From Rhodopseudomonas palustris (GTDB taxonomy: Bacteria; Pseudomonadota; Alphaproteobacteria; Rhizobiales; Xanthobacteraceae), in the NCBI RefSeq assembly GCF_003226555.1, contig NZ_QKQS01000023.1, positions 1,465,104-1,529,103 on the forward strand: a DNA stretch of 64,000 nt, written 5' to 3'. How positions within the stretch are numbered: position 1 is the first letter of the stretch; every line of letters starts with the position of its first letter. Shown one piece after another: positions 47,713-56,934 of the stretch. The notes below the pieces were generated by a model that was not told the DNA's origin, made no database searches, and saw only the letters and a list, made by a program, of their open reading frames with translations. The position numbers and the translations under genes are program-made.

Positions 47713-49377
47713 TCAGGTCCTGCTGATGTCGACGTTCTTGGTCTCGGGCAGGAAGATCAGGCCCACCACCACCGTGATCGACGCGAACACGATCGGGTAC
47801 CACAGACCCGCGTAGATATCGCCGGTCGAGGCGACGATCGCGAATGCGGTCGCCGGCAACAGGCCGCCGAACCAGCCGTTGCCGATGTGATACGGCAGCG
47901 ACATCGAGGTGTAGCGGATCCGGGTCGGGAACAGTTCGACCAGCAGCGCCGCGATCGGGCCGTAGACCATGGTGACGAACAGCACCAGCACGAACAGCAG
48001 GCCGATCACCGCGGCGATGTTCGGGCTGAACACATCGAACGGGTGTGCCATTTTGACGATCTGGGGGTTGCCGGCCTTCGGATAGCCGGCTTCGTGCACC
48101 GCCGCGAGTACCTGCGGGTTCGAGGTCTTGGCGTCGATGTACGGCACCTCCTTGTCGTTCACCATGACCTTGACGCCGGAGCCGGCCGGGCCGCTGACGG
48201 TGGAGTACTTCACCGACGATTTCGACAGGAAGTCGCGGGCGGTGTCGCACGGCTTGGAGAAGACGCGGGTGCCGACCGGGTTGAACAGATCGCCGCAGCC
48301 GGCGGGGTCGGCGACGACCTGCACCTTCACGGTCTCGATCGCCTTCTCCAGCGCCGGGTTGGCGTAGGTGGTGATCATCCGGAAGATCGGGAAGAACGAC
48401 AGCGCCGCGATCAGGCACCCGGTGAGGATGATCGGCTTGCGGCCGATCTTGTCCGACAGCCAGCCGAAGATGATGAAGAAGCCGGTGCCGAGCAGCAGCG
48501 ACCAGGCGATCAGCAGGTTCGAGGTGTAGCCGTCGACCTTCAGGATCGATTGCAGGAAGAACAGCGCGTAGAACTGGCCGGTGTACCAGACCACGCCCTG
48601 GCCCATCACCGCGCCGAGCAGCGCGATCAGCACGATCTTGGCGTTGCCCCAGTTGGCGAACGCTTCGGTCAGCGGCGCCTTCGAGGTCTTGCCCTCTTCC
48701 TTCATCTGCTTGAACACCGGCGACTCGTTGAGCCGGAGCCGGATCCAGACCGAGACGCCGAGCAGGGCGACCGACACCAGGAACGGCACGCGCCAGCCCC
48801 AATCGGCGAACGCGGCTTCCCCGACGATGGTGCGGGTGGCGAGGATCACCAGCAGCGACAGGAACAGGCCGAGCGTTGCGGTGGTCTGAATGAACGAGGT
48901 GTAGTAGCCGCGTTTGCCGGGCGGAGCATGTTCGGCGACGTAGGTCGCGGCGCCGCCATACTCGCCGCCGAGCGCGAGGCCCTGCAGCAGACGCAAGCTG
49001 ATCAGGATGATCGGCGCGGCGATGCCGATCGTCGCTGCGTTGGGCAGCAGGCCGACAATGAACGTCGACAGGCCCATGATCAGGATGGTGACCAGGAAGG
49101 TGTATTTGCGGCCGACGATGTCGCCGACCCGGCCGAACACGATGGCGCCGAACGGGCGCACCAGGAAGCCGGCGGCGAACGCCAGCAGCGCGAAGATGTC
49201 CCGGGTGGCCGGCGGATAGGCGCTGAAGAACTGCGCACCAATGATCGCGGCGAGCGATCCGTACAGGTAGAAATCGTACCATTCGAAAACGGTACCGAGC
49301 GAAGAAGCGAGAATGACGAACCGCTCGTCGCGGGTCATTCCGCCCGATCGCTTGCTCGTCGCGGCGAGTGTAGCCAT
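47713..49377 (-). CDS. MFS metabolite:H+ symporter with large periplasmic insert
   Basis: 554 residues from ATG 49377 (GGGAGG upstream). GTVFEWYDFYLYGSLAA, FGRVGDIVGRKYTFLVTILI and RLLQGLALGGEYGGA are signatures of the MHS group that carries dicarboxylates, shikimate or osmolytes. Members usually have about 430 residues. Here about 100 extra residues, near 347-449, lie between TM9 and TM10 and include two cysteines (AGCGDLF, SKPCDTARD). That loop should be periplasmic. Substrate unknown. Confidence 0.9.
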   Translation of the reverse strand: MATLAATSKRSGGMTRDERFVILASSLGTVFEWYDFYLYGSLAAIIGAQFFSAYPPATRDIFALLAFAAGFLVRPFGAIVFGRVGDIVGRKYTFLVTILIMGLSTFIVGLLPNAATIGIAAPIILISLRLLQGLALGGEYGGAATYVAEHAPPGKRGYYTSFIQTTATLGLFLSLLVILATRTIVGEAAFADWGWRVPFLVSVALLGVSVWIRLRLNESPVFKQMKEEGKTSKAPLTEAFANWGNAKIVLIALLGAVMGQGVVWYTGQFYALFFLQSILKVDGYTSNLLIAWSLLLGTGFFIIFGWLSDKIGRKPIILTGCLIAALSFFPIFRMITTYANPALEKAIETVKVQVVADPAGCGDLFNPVGTRVFSKPCDTARDFLSKSSVKYSTVSGPAGSGVKVMVNDKEVPYIDAKTSNPQVLAAVHEAGYPKAGNPQIVKMAHPFDVFSPNIAAVIGLLFVLVLFVTMVYGPIAALLVELFPTRIRYTSMSLPYHIGNGWFGGLLPATAFAIVASTGDIYAGLWYPIVFASITVVVGLIFLPETKNVDISRT

Positions 49378-49704
49378 CAGCGTTTGCCTCCCTGAGGTTG
49401 TTTCGAGGGCTATGTTGTTGTTTTTATTACGCACGCGCCGCGTCAAACGGCGCTGGCGGATCGTGCGTCAGTGTACGGTAGCACCGCCGCTGCATCGCGG
49501 CATTACGACTTTCGACGCCGAAAATCCGCACAGTTGCGCTTGCTCAATGTTTTCGGCTGCGCGTGAGGGCATGATGATACGGACGAGGCGGACATGTCCG
49601 CCTTGCCAGCCGTCCATCTGAGGGCGACACTTGCGACCGGTTCGCTGCGGCGTGCCGGCAGAAGAACAGTTCGGTTCGGTTCCAGCTTGCGAGTAAGGGA
49701 CATC
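49378..49704. other. Divergent gap between MFS and response regulator genes
   Basis: 327 bp. An A/T-rich tract (GTTGTTTTTATTACGC near 49412) lies before the MFS gene and probably belongs to its promoter. I see no convincing operator or coding frame. Confidence 0.4.
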
Positions 49705-50382
49705 ATGAGCACCCCCGCCAGCACGCATTTGATCATTGCCGACGACCACCCGTTGTTTCGCGATGCGCTCCGTCTGGCGGTTGCCAGCGTCGTGTCCGCC
49801 GCGAAGATCGGTGAGGTCGGATCCTTCGAAGACCTGACTGCAATGCTCGAGCGCGAGGGCGACGTCGACCTTGTGTTGCTCGACCTCAAGATGCCGGGGA
49901 TCAGCGGCTTTTCCGGGCTGATCTATCTCCGGGCGCAGTATCCGGCGATCCCGGTGGTGGTGGTGTCCGCCAGCGACGATGTCGAGACCATCCGCCGCTC
50001 GCTGGATTTCGGCGCCTCGGGCTTCGTGCCGAAACGCTTCGGCGTCGAGAAGCTCGGCGAGGCGATCCTGCGGGTGCTGGACGGTGACGTCTGGGTGCCA
50101 CCGGATGTCGACCTGTCGGCCGCGTCCGATCCGGAGACGTCCAAGCTACGCGACCGGCTGGTGACGCTGACGCCGCAGCAGGTGCGGGTGCTGATGATGC
50201 TGTCCGAAGGCCTGCTCAACAAGCAGATCGCCTACGAGCTCGGCGTCTCCGAAGCCACGATCAAGGCCCACGTTTCGGCGATCCTGCAGAAGCTCGGCGT
50301 CGAGAGCCGGACCCAGGCGGTGATCGCCGCCGCCAAGATTTCCGGCAACCAGTGGCGCCAGGAAGAGCCGATCGCGTCGTAG
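49705..50382 (+). CDS. LuxR/NarL-type response regulator
   Basis: 225 residues from ATG 49705 (AAGGGA upstream). The receiver has IIADDHPLF, the phospho-acceptor Asp60 in VLLDLKMPG, the Ser/Thr at VVVSASDD and Lys in FVPKRFG. The LuxR helix-turn-helix spans about 150-215 (LTPQQVRVLMMLSEGLLNKQ, then SEATIKAHVSAIL). It converges with the symporter-kinase gene, its most likely sensor partner by position. Confidence 0.92.
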   Translation: MSTPASTHLIIADDHPLFRDALRLAVASVVSAAKIGEVGSFEDLTAMLEREGDVDLVLLDLKMPGISGFSGLIYLRAQYPAIPVVVVSASDDVETIRRSLDFGASGFVPKRFGVEKLGEAILRVLDGDVWVPPDVDLSAASDPETSKLRDRLVTLTPQQVRVLMMLSEGLLNKQIAYELGVSEATIKAHVSAILQKLGVESRTQAVIAAAKISGNQWRQEEPIAS

Positions 50383-50417
50383 AGTTAGTCCTTTTGTACG
50401 ACGGAGATAGCCTCTCC

Positions 50418-50523
50418 CTCATGGTGAGGAGGCGCGAAGCGCCGTCTCGAACCATGAGGCGGCACGGCCTTGCCTTCCAGCTCATCCTTCGAGACGGCCG
50501 CTGCGCGGCCTCCTCAGGATGAG
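50418..50523. repeat. Palindromic repeat CCTCATGGTGAGGAGGCGCG family
   Basis: First half CCTCATGGTGAGGAGGCGCG to GAACCATGAGG; second half CTCATCCTTCGAGACGGCCG to CCTCAGGATGAG. It lies between the 3' ends of the convergent response regulator and kinase genes and may end both transcripts. A fragment (GGTTCGAGACGGCGCTTCGC) occurs near 47570. Confidence 0.8.
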
Positions 50524-50545
50524 GTCGGTGTGCCGGGATAAGTGA

Positions 50546-53500
50546 TTACTCCGCCGCCGCCACCGACTGCTGCGCGTGCCATTGGCTCAGCAGTGCCCGC
50601 AGCGAGGCGGCTTTCACCGGCTTGTTCAGCACTGCGATCTCTTCCTGCCGTGCCGAGGCGCGGACGCCGGGGCTGCGGTCGGCGGTGATCAGGATCGCCG
50701 GGATGCTCTGGCCGAAGCGGGCGCGGATTTCCCGGATCGCCGCGATGCCGTTGCCGCGATCGAGGTGGTAATCGACAAGCAGGCCGGTGACGCGCTGATC
50801 GCTGCTCTCGATCGCCCGGATCGCGGCCTCCGGATCGGCGACCGCGATCACCTTGGCATCCCAGGTGGTCAGCAGCGTCTTCATGCCGTCGAGGATCGCC
50901 GGGTCGTTTTCGATGCAGACCACCAGGATGCCGCTCATCGACGCGCGGGACAGTGGCGTCGCACTGGTCACTGCGGCGGTATGATTGACGACTTCGGCGA
51001 CCGGCACGGTCACCGAGAAGCACGAGCCGCCGCCGCGATTGGAATCCAGCGCGATGCCGTGGTTGAGCACTCTTGCCAGCCGCTCGACGATCGACAGTCC
51101 AAGGCCGAGACCACGAGCGATCCGCGCGCCCTGTTCGAGCCGGTGGAATTCCTTGAAGATCTCGCCGCGCTTGAGGATCGGCACGCCGACGCCGGTATCG
51201 TAGATGCCAATCCGCAGCGACTGGCCCTGCCGCCGGCAGCCGACCAGGACCCGGCCCTGCGGGGTGTATTTGATCGCGTTGGAGATCAGGTTCTGCAGCA
51301 GCCGCCGCAGCATCAGCCGGTCCGACTGCACCGGCAGCGAGCACGGCACGAAGCTCAGCTCCAGCCCCTTGGCGCGCGCCGTCGGAGCAAACTCGATCTC
51401 CAGTGACCGCATCAGATCGCCGATCACGAAACTCGACAGCGACGGTGTCATCGCGCCAGCGTCGAGCCGGGAGATGTCGAGCAGCGCGCCGATGATTTCT
51501 TCGATCGCCTGCAGCGACTCGTCGATGTTGTCGACCAGCCGCGAATCCTCGCTACCGGCCTGGCGCTCGACCAGGCTGGTGGCGTAGAGCCGCGCCGCGT
51601 TGAGCGGCTGCAGGATGTCGTGGCTGGCGGCGGCGAGGAAGCGGGTCTTGGAGATGTTGGCTTCTTCGGCCGTACTCTTGGCGAGCGCGAGCTGCGAATT
51701 CAGCCGCGTCAATTCCTCGGTGCGTTCGCGCACCCGGCGCTCCAGCGTGGCGTTGGCGCGCTCCAGCGCTTCGGCAGCTTCGAAACTCGGGGTGACGTCG
51801 GAGAAGGTGATCACCAGCCCGCCGTCGGGCATCCGGTTGGCGCGCACCTCGACGACCAGATGCCGCTCTGGGAACCGTTCGATGAACGGCTCGCCCTCGG
51901 TGGTGTAGGCCGCCATCCGCATCTGAGTATGCGCTTCGGCGTCGGTCGGGGCGATGCCGTTGCTGGCGAGGAATTCCAGGATCTCGATCAGCGGAATGCC
52001 GATCTGGATGATGTGCGGGGGTAGGCCGAGGATCTCGCCGAACTGCCGGTTCGAGCAGATCAGTTGCAGCTCGGGATTGAACACCGCGATGCCCTGGCGG
52101 ACGTGGTTCAGGGCGGTCTGAAGAATTTCGCGGTTGAAGTGCAGCGCCGCGTGGGAATCGTCCAGCAGCTTCAGTGCGGCTTCCGCCGACACTGTGCGCT
52201 TGCGCAGCAGCAGCGACAGCACCAAGCGTGACGAGGCGGCGCCGATCGACGACGCGATCAGATGTTCGGCGTGCTTCAGCAGTTCGAAATCCGCCGGCGC
52301 GGCGGGGTCGAGCGTGATGCGGCGGCCGGCGGCGAAGTTGCGGAAAGAGTCCCGGGTGCGGTCCGGGCCGAGATATTGCGAGACCGCTCCGACGATGTCC
52401 TGCACCGTGACGGTGGTGCGCCAACGCCGGAACGCCGGAGTCATCGGTGTCAGCGTGTCGGGCACGAACACTTCGGCTTGCAGCCGCTCGATCGATGACG
52501 GCTGCCGCAACAGTGACAGCACGATATAGGCGACGAGATTTAGCGACAGGCTCCACAGCACGCCGTGCAGCAACGGCGGCAGGTCGGAGCCGAACAGAGC
52601 CTGCGGCCGCAGCGCCTCGATCCCCCATGGGCCGTGCTGCAACAGCAGCAGCCCGGCGGTCGAGTTCTCCATGAAGCTCGGAATGAACAGCGTGTAGGCC
52701 CACACCGCGAACCCGACGAGCAGGCCGCCGATCGCGCCGCGCGCGGTGGCGCGGCGCCAGATCAGCCCGCCGAAGAACGACGGCGCGAACTGGGCAATGG
52801 CGGCGAACGACAAGAGGCCGATCGCTGCGAGTTGAGTGTTGCCGAGAGCCCGGTAATACAGATAGGCGAGAATCAGGATCGCGAAGATCGCCAGCCGCCG
52901 AACCGTCAGCAGGAAACTGCCGAAATTGCGCTGCTCGTCGGCCCGCGGCGCGCCATGGCGCTTCAGCACCAGCGGCATCACCAGATCGTTCGACACCATC
53001 ACGGCGAGCGCGACGCATTCGACGATCACCATCGCGGTCGCGGCCGACAGCCCGCCGATGAACACCGCGACGCTGAGCATCGGGGCATTCGCCTCGATCG
53101 GCAGCGCCAGCACGTACATGTCGCTGTCGACCTTGCCGAACGGGAACTTGACCAGGCCGGCCAGCGCGATCGGGATCACGAACAGGTTGATCGCAACCAG
53201 ATACAGCGGAAACAGCCAGCGGGCGCGGCCGACCTCGGCGTCGTTGGAATTCTCCACCACGCTGACGTGGAATTGCCGCGGCAGCATCATGAAGGCGCAG
53301 AACGACAGCGCCGTCATGGTCAGGAAATTGGCCGGCGAGGTCGAATCGAGCGCCCGGACCGCTTCGGGCATCTGCATCGCCCGCTCGATCAGGGCCGAAG
53401 GGCTGAACAGCCAGAAGGTGACGAAGATGCCGGCGGCCAGGAACGCCACCAGCTTGACGATCGACTCGGTGGCGACCGCCAGCATCAGCCCGTGCTGGTG

Positions 53501-54055
53501 TTCGGTGGCGCTGGCCTGGCGCGTGCCGAACAGCACCGTGAACAGCGCCATCGCCATGGCCACGATCAACGCGATGTCGCCGACGATCGGGATGTCGGCG
53601 ATGTTGTGGTCGTCGCCGAGGATGGTCTGCAGCGACGACGACACCGCCTTCAACTGCAGCGCGATGTAGGGCACCGAGCCGACGATCGCGATGATCGCCA
53701 CGGTGGCGGCGACCTTCTGGCTCTTGCCGTAGCGGGCGGCGATGAAGTCGGCGATCGAGGTGATGTTCTGCGATTTCGCCAGCCGGATGACGCGGCGCAG
53801 CAGCGGCGTCGCCACCATGATCATCAGAACCGGGCCGACATAGATCGCCAGAAAGTCGAAGCTGGAGCGGCTGGCGAAGCCGACCGAGCCGAAAAACGTC
53901 CAGGACGTGCAATAGATCGCCAGCGATAGCGGATAGATCAGCCCGCCGGCCCGTTCGCGCTGGCCTTTCGACAGCCGGTCGCCCCAGCTCGCGACGCAGA
54001 ACAGAAACCCGATGTAGGCGAGAGCGGCTGCGATCACGCCCCAATCGTGCAGCAT
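50546..54055 (-). CDS. Hybrid histidine kinase fused to a sodium:solute symporter domain
   Basis: 1169 residues. About 1-500 is a PutP/SSF-like domain with some 13 membrane helices (SLAIYCTSWTFFGSVGFASR, DFIAARYGKSQKVAATVAII). A PAS-type region (about 640-760: AVFNPELQLICSNRQFGEIL) and coiled coil follow. The HisKA domain has His near 813 in FLAAASHDILQPLNAARL, the ATPase domain DTGVGVPILKRGEIF and GLGLGLSIVERLA, and the C-terminal receiver the acceptor Asp near 1094 in LLVDYHLDRGNG. It probably senses, or is gated by, a transported solute and phosphorylates the facing LuxR-type regulator. Confidence 0.9.
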   Translation of the reverse strand: MLHDWGVIAAALAYIGFLFCVASWGDRLSKGQRERAGGLIYPLSLAIYCTSWTFFGSVGFASRSSFDFLAIYVGPVLMIMVATPLLRRVIRLAKSQNITSIADFIAARYGKSQKVAATVAIIAIVGSVPYIALQLKAVSSSLQTILGDDHNIADIPIVGDIALIVAMAMALFTVLFGTRQASATEHQHGLMLAVATESIVKLVAFLAAGIFVTFWLFSPSALIERAMQMPEAVRALDSTSPANFLTMTALSFCAFMMLPRQFHVSVVENSNDAEVGRARWLFPLYLVAINLFVIPIALAGLVKFPFGKVDSDMYVLALPIEANAPMLSVAVFIGGLSAATAMVIVECVALAVMVSNDLVMPLVLKRHGAPRADEQRNFGSFLLTVRRLAIFAILILAYLYYRALGNTQLAAIGLLSFAAIAQFAPSFFGGLIWRRATARGAIGGLLVGFAVWAYTLFIPSFMENSTAGLLLLQHGPWGIEALRPQALFGSDLPPLLHGVLWSLSLNLVAYIVLSLLRQPSSIERLQAEVFVPDTLTPMTPAFRRWRTTVTVQDIVGAVSQYLGPDRTRDSFRNFAAGRRITLDPAAPADFELLKHAEHLIASSIGAASSRLVLSLLLRKRTVSAEAALKLLDDSHAALHFNREILQTALNHVRQGIAVFNPELQLICSNRQFGEILGLPPHIIQIGIPLIEILEFLASNGIAPTDAEAHTQMRMAAYTTEGEPFIERFPERHLVVEVRANRMPDGGLVITFSDVTPSFEAAEALERANATLERRVRERTEELTRLNSQLALAKSTAEEANISKTRFLAAASHDILQPLNAARLYATSLVERQAGSEDSRLVDNIDESLQAIEEIIGALLDISRLDAGAMTPSLSSFVIGDLMRSLEIEFAPTARAKGLELSFVPCSLPVQSDRLMLRRLLQNLISNAIKYTPQGRVLVGCRRQGQSLRIGIYDTGVGVPILKRGEIFKEFHRLEQGARIARGLGLGLSIVERLARVLNHGIALDSNRGGGSCFSVTVPVAEVVNHTAAVTSATPLSRASMSGILVVCIENDPAILDGMKTLLTTWDAKVIAVADPEAAIRAIESSDQRVTGLLVDYHLDRGNGIAAIREIRARFGQSIPAILITADRSPGVRASARQEEIAVLNKPVKAASLRALLSQWHAQQSVAAAE

Positions 54056-54233
54056 CGCGGTCGTGCTCCCTCGCGCTAGGCGATTGATCGATCGCCCCGC
54101 ACCAGGCCGGATGCAGCCTTGCGGGACGCGATCGTCAGCCTACCAAAATCGAAGGGGCGCCTGCGACAGGGATTTTCCCGGTCGCGGGCGCCCCCGCTGA
54201 ATAGTCGCTACCGTATCGTGCGCGCGGTGCGGA

Positions 54234-55463
54234 TCACTCCGCGGCGAGCGCCTTGGCGCCGAGCGGCAGGCCGAGCTCGTTCCAGACCTGCACCAGGGCT
54301 TCGGCGAGCGCGTCGATCAGCTTGTCGTCATGATACGGCGACGGCGTGATCCGCAGCCGCTCCAGGCCACGGGCGACGGTCGGGTAGTTGATCGGCTGAA
54401 TGTAGATGCTGTGCTGGTCGAGCAGCAGGTCCGACGCCTTCTTGCATTTCTCGGCGTCGCCGACGAACACCGGCACGATGTGGGTGTCGGTCGGCATCAC
54501 CGGAATGCCGGCGTTGTTCAGCACCGCCTTGACGCGGGCGGCGCGGTCCTGATGACGTTCGCGCTCCCAGGTCGAGGCGCGCAGGTGCTTGATCGCCGCA
54601 GTTGCCGCGGCGCAGATCGGCGGCGGCAGCGCGGTGGTGAAGATGAAGCCCGGAGCGTAGGAGCGTACCGCGTCGATCACTTCGGTCTTGCCGGTGATGT
54701 AGCCGCCGAGGCAGCCGAACGCCTTGGCGAGGGTCGCTTCGATGATGTCGATGCGGGCCATCACGCCGTCACGCTCGGCGACGCCGGCACCGTGCGCGCC
54801 GTACATGCCGACCGCGTGCACTTCGTCGCAGTAGGTCATGGCATTGTACTTCTCGGCGAGATCGCAGATCTTCGCCAGCGGTGCGGTGTCGCCGTCCATC
54901 GAGTACAGGCTCTCGAACGCGATCAGCTTCGGCCGGTCCGGACCGGCGGCGATCAGCAGTTCTTCGAGATGCGCGGTATCGTTGTGGCGCCACACCACGC
55001 GCTCGCAGCCCGACTGGCGAATGCCTTCGATCATCGAGTTGTGGTTGAGCGCGTCCGACAGGATCAGACAGTTCGGGATCAACCGGCCCAGGGTCGACAG
55101 GCCGGTCTGGTTGGAGACGTAGCCCGAGGTGAACAGCAGCGCCGCTTCCTTGCCGTGCAGCGAGGCGATTTCCTGCTCGAGTTGCACCAGCGGATGATGC
55201 GTGCCGGCGATGTTACGGGTGCCGCCGGCGCCGGTGCCGATCCGGGTCGCGGTCTCGACCATCGCCCCGACCACCTTCGGGTGCTGGCCCATGCCCAAGT
55301 AATCGTTCGAGCACCAGATCACGACATCGCGAGGTCCGGAAGCGGAATGCCATGTGGCGTGCGGGAACCTGCCGGCGAGTCGCTCGAGATCGGCGAACAC
55401 GCGGTAACGACGCTCCTCGTGCAGGCGGTTGAGAGCGTCTTGAAAGAACTGGTTGTACTGCAT
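54234..55463 (-). CDS. hemA: 5-aminolevulinate synthase
   Basis: 409 residues. [15 protein letters not shown], then [40 protein letters not shown] and the PLP lysine in [12 protein letters not shown] (near 246) define the enzyme. It condenses glycine and succinyl-CoA, the committed C4 step to haem, bacteriochlorophyll and cobalamin. A perfect FNR/FixK box lies 150 bp upstream, so expression likely rises with falling oxygen. Confidence 0.97.
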   Translation of the reverse strand: MQYNQFFQDALNRLHEERRYRVFADLERLAGRFPHATWHSASGPRDVVIWCSNDYLGMGQHPKVVGAMVETATRIGTGAGGTRNIAGTHHPLVQLEQEIASLHGKEAALLFTSGYVSNQTGLSTLGRLIPNCLILSDALNHNSMIEGIRQSGCERVVWRHNDTAHLEELLIAAGPDRPKLIAFESLYSMDGDTAPLAKICDLAEKYNAMTYCDEVHAVGMYGAHGAGVAERDGVMARIDIIEATLAKAFGCLGGYITGKTEVIDAVRSYAPGFIFTTALPPPICAAATAAIKHLRASTWERERHQDRAARVKAVLNNAGIPVMPTDTHIVPVFVGDAEKCKKASDLLLDQHSIYIQPINYPTVARGLERLRITPSPYHDDKLIDALAEALVQVWNELGLPLGAKALAAE

Positions 55464-55612
55464 CGCGATGACCTGTTGGGGAGGCGGATCGAACGACGGA
55501 ACGCCGCACGCGGCGAGACTATTAGAACTCTTCCATCACCGAAGTCGAGGCGCAATTCGACGTTCGAGCTGCGCCGGTTCCGATCCATATCACCGCTGTC
55601 GCAGGTGATTGC

Positions 55613-55626
55613 TTGATGAAGATCAA
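55613..55626. promoter_or_regulatory. FNR/FixK-type box upstream of hemA
   Basis: TTGATGAAGATCAA, a perfect TTGAT-N4-ATCAA site. If centred at -41.5, hemA transcription would start near 55578, with GATATGG near 55585-55591 as a weak -10. Confidence 0.85.
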
Positions 55627-55686
55627 TGCCGCTTCGAAGGGGGCATTCCGGCGTGTCCGGGAATACGCGGACAGCGCGGCCAAGAG

Positions 55687-56748
55687 TTAAGTCGGCGTAA
55701 ATTGCAGGACGCCGTCGGTGTCCGGCGCGAGCTGCAAGCGGTTCTGTGCAAGCATGTAGTTGACGTGCGCGATCAGCTCGCCGACGGCAAAGCCGGTCTG
55801 ATGAGCGTCGAGCACGTGTTTGTGAAACACCACCGGGACCAGCTCCGCCGAGCTCATCGGCCTGTCACGGCAGGCGTCGGCGATCATCTCGCAGCGCTCT
55901 TGGTGGTGGTCGGCAAGCTGCTTGATGCGGGCCTTAACGCCGTGAAACGGCAGTCCGTGGCCGGGCAGTACCAGCGCGTCGTCGGGCAGCAACGCGTCGA
56001 GCTCCGCGAGCGAGCCGAGGTAGGAGCCGAGTGCGTCTTCGTCCGGTTCGTGAGCCCAGACGCTGACGTTCGGCGAGATCTTGCTGAGCACTTGGTCGGC
56101 GGAGAGGAACAGCTTCTCGGTGGCGCAATACAGCATCACCTGATCGGGTGAGTGGCCGGCACCGGTGATAATACGAAAAGACCGCTCGCCGATCCGGATC
56201 TCTTGGCCCTTGGAAAGGCGTCGATACGCCGCTGGCAGCGGTACTGTCTTCTTCAGATAGTCCTGACCGCGTCCGACCAATTGCTCGATCACTTTTTCGT
56301 CAATTCCGTGCCGACGGAAGAACGCGCGGTTGTTGACCAGCCGCTCGTCGGTTCGCCTGTTCTGGTGATACACGCCCTGCAGATATTCGATCTGCGACAT
56401 GTAGAACGGGCAGCCGAACCGCTGCACGATCCAGCCGGCCATGCCGACATGATCGGGATGGGCATGGGTAACGATCACCCGGCTGATGGCAAAGCCCGCA
56501 AGCGCGCCGTCGAACAGCCTTTCCCAGGCCTCGATGGTGGCGTCGTTGCCGAAGCCGGTATCGACCATCGCCCAGCCGTCGCCATCGGCGAGCAGGTAGA
56601 TGTTCACGTGATTGAGCCGGAACGGCAGCTTGAGCCGTAGCCACAACACGCCCGGTGCGATTTCGACCGTCTGATCCGGTCCGGGATGGCCGTCGTGCAG
56701 ATAGTGGAGTTCGTCGTGCGGCGTGGTGGCGTCGGTCTTCTTATTCAT
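55687..56748 (-). CDS. Metallo-beta-lactamase-fold hydrolase
   Basis: 353 residues. THAHPDHVGMAGW is the HxHxDH zinc motif; further zinc ligands appear in GAGHSPDQVML, LFLSADQVL and LPGHGLPFHG. The C-terminal 70 residues form a helical region of the kind in LACTB2-like enzymes. It hydrolyses a thioester, ester or phosphodiester that cannot be named. It precedes hemA on the same strand with the FNR box in between, so the two are probably transcribed separately. Confidence 0.88.
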   Translation of the reverse strand: MNKKTDATTPHDELHYLHDGHPGPDQTVEIAPGVLWLRLKLPFRLNHVNIYLLADGDGWAMVDTGFGNDATIEAWERLFDGALAGFAISRVIVTHAHPDHVGMAGWIVQRFGCPFYMSQIEYLQGVYHQNRRTDERLVNNRAFFRRHGIDEKVIEQLVGRGQDYLKKTVPLPAAYRRLSKGQEIRIGERSFRIITGAGHSPDQVMLYCATEKLFLSADQVLSKISPNVSVWAHEPDEDALGSYLGSLAELDALLPDDALVLPGHGLPFHGVKARIKQLADHHQERCEMIADACRDRPMSSAELVPVVFHKHVLDAHQTGFAVGELIAHVNYMLAQNRLQLAPDTDGVLQFTPT

Positions 56749-56883
56749 TCGGCGCAGGCTCCCTGATCCGACTTAGCGGGAGCGGAGCGGTGGCGCCAGC
56801 CGAAAAACGGCCGGGGCGGCTGCAGTTGGAGCGGGGCAGGGTCCTCGCCGCGCAAAAAGGCTTGCGGTGCAGCGTCTGGACAC

Positions 56884-56917
56884 AAAAAAGGCCGGCGGCG
56901 CGTACGCCGCCGGCCGT
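56884..56917 (-). terminator. Terminator of the chemoreceptor gene
   Basis: Perfect 11-bp stem GGCCGGCGGCG / CGCCGCCGGCC with a 4-base loop, followed on the minus strand by TTTTTT, 18 bp after the stop codon. Confidence 0.9.
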
Positions 56918-56934
56918 TCGAAGCTGTCCGACGG

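Noticed and set aside
51552-54044. Long minus-strand frame overlapping the symporter-kinase
   Set aside because: It is an alternative frame of the same DNA with Arg/Pro-rich composition; the membrane and kinase motifs belong to the other frame.
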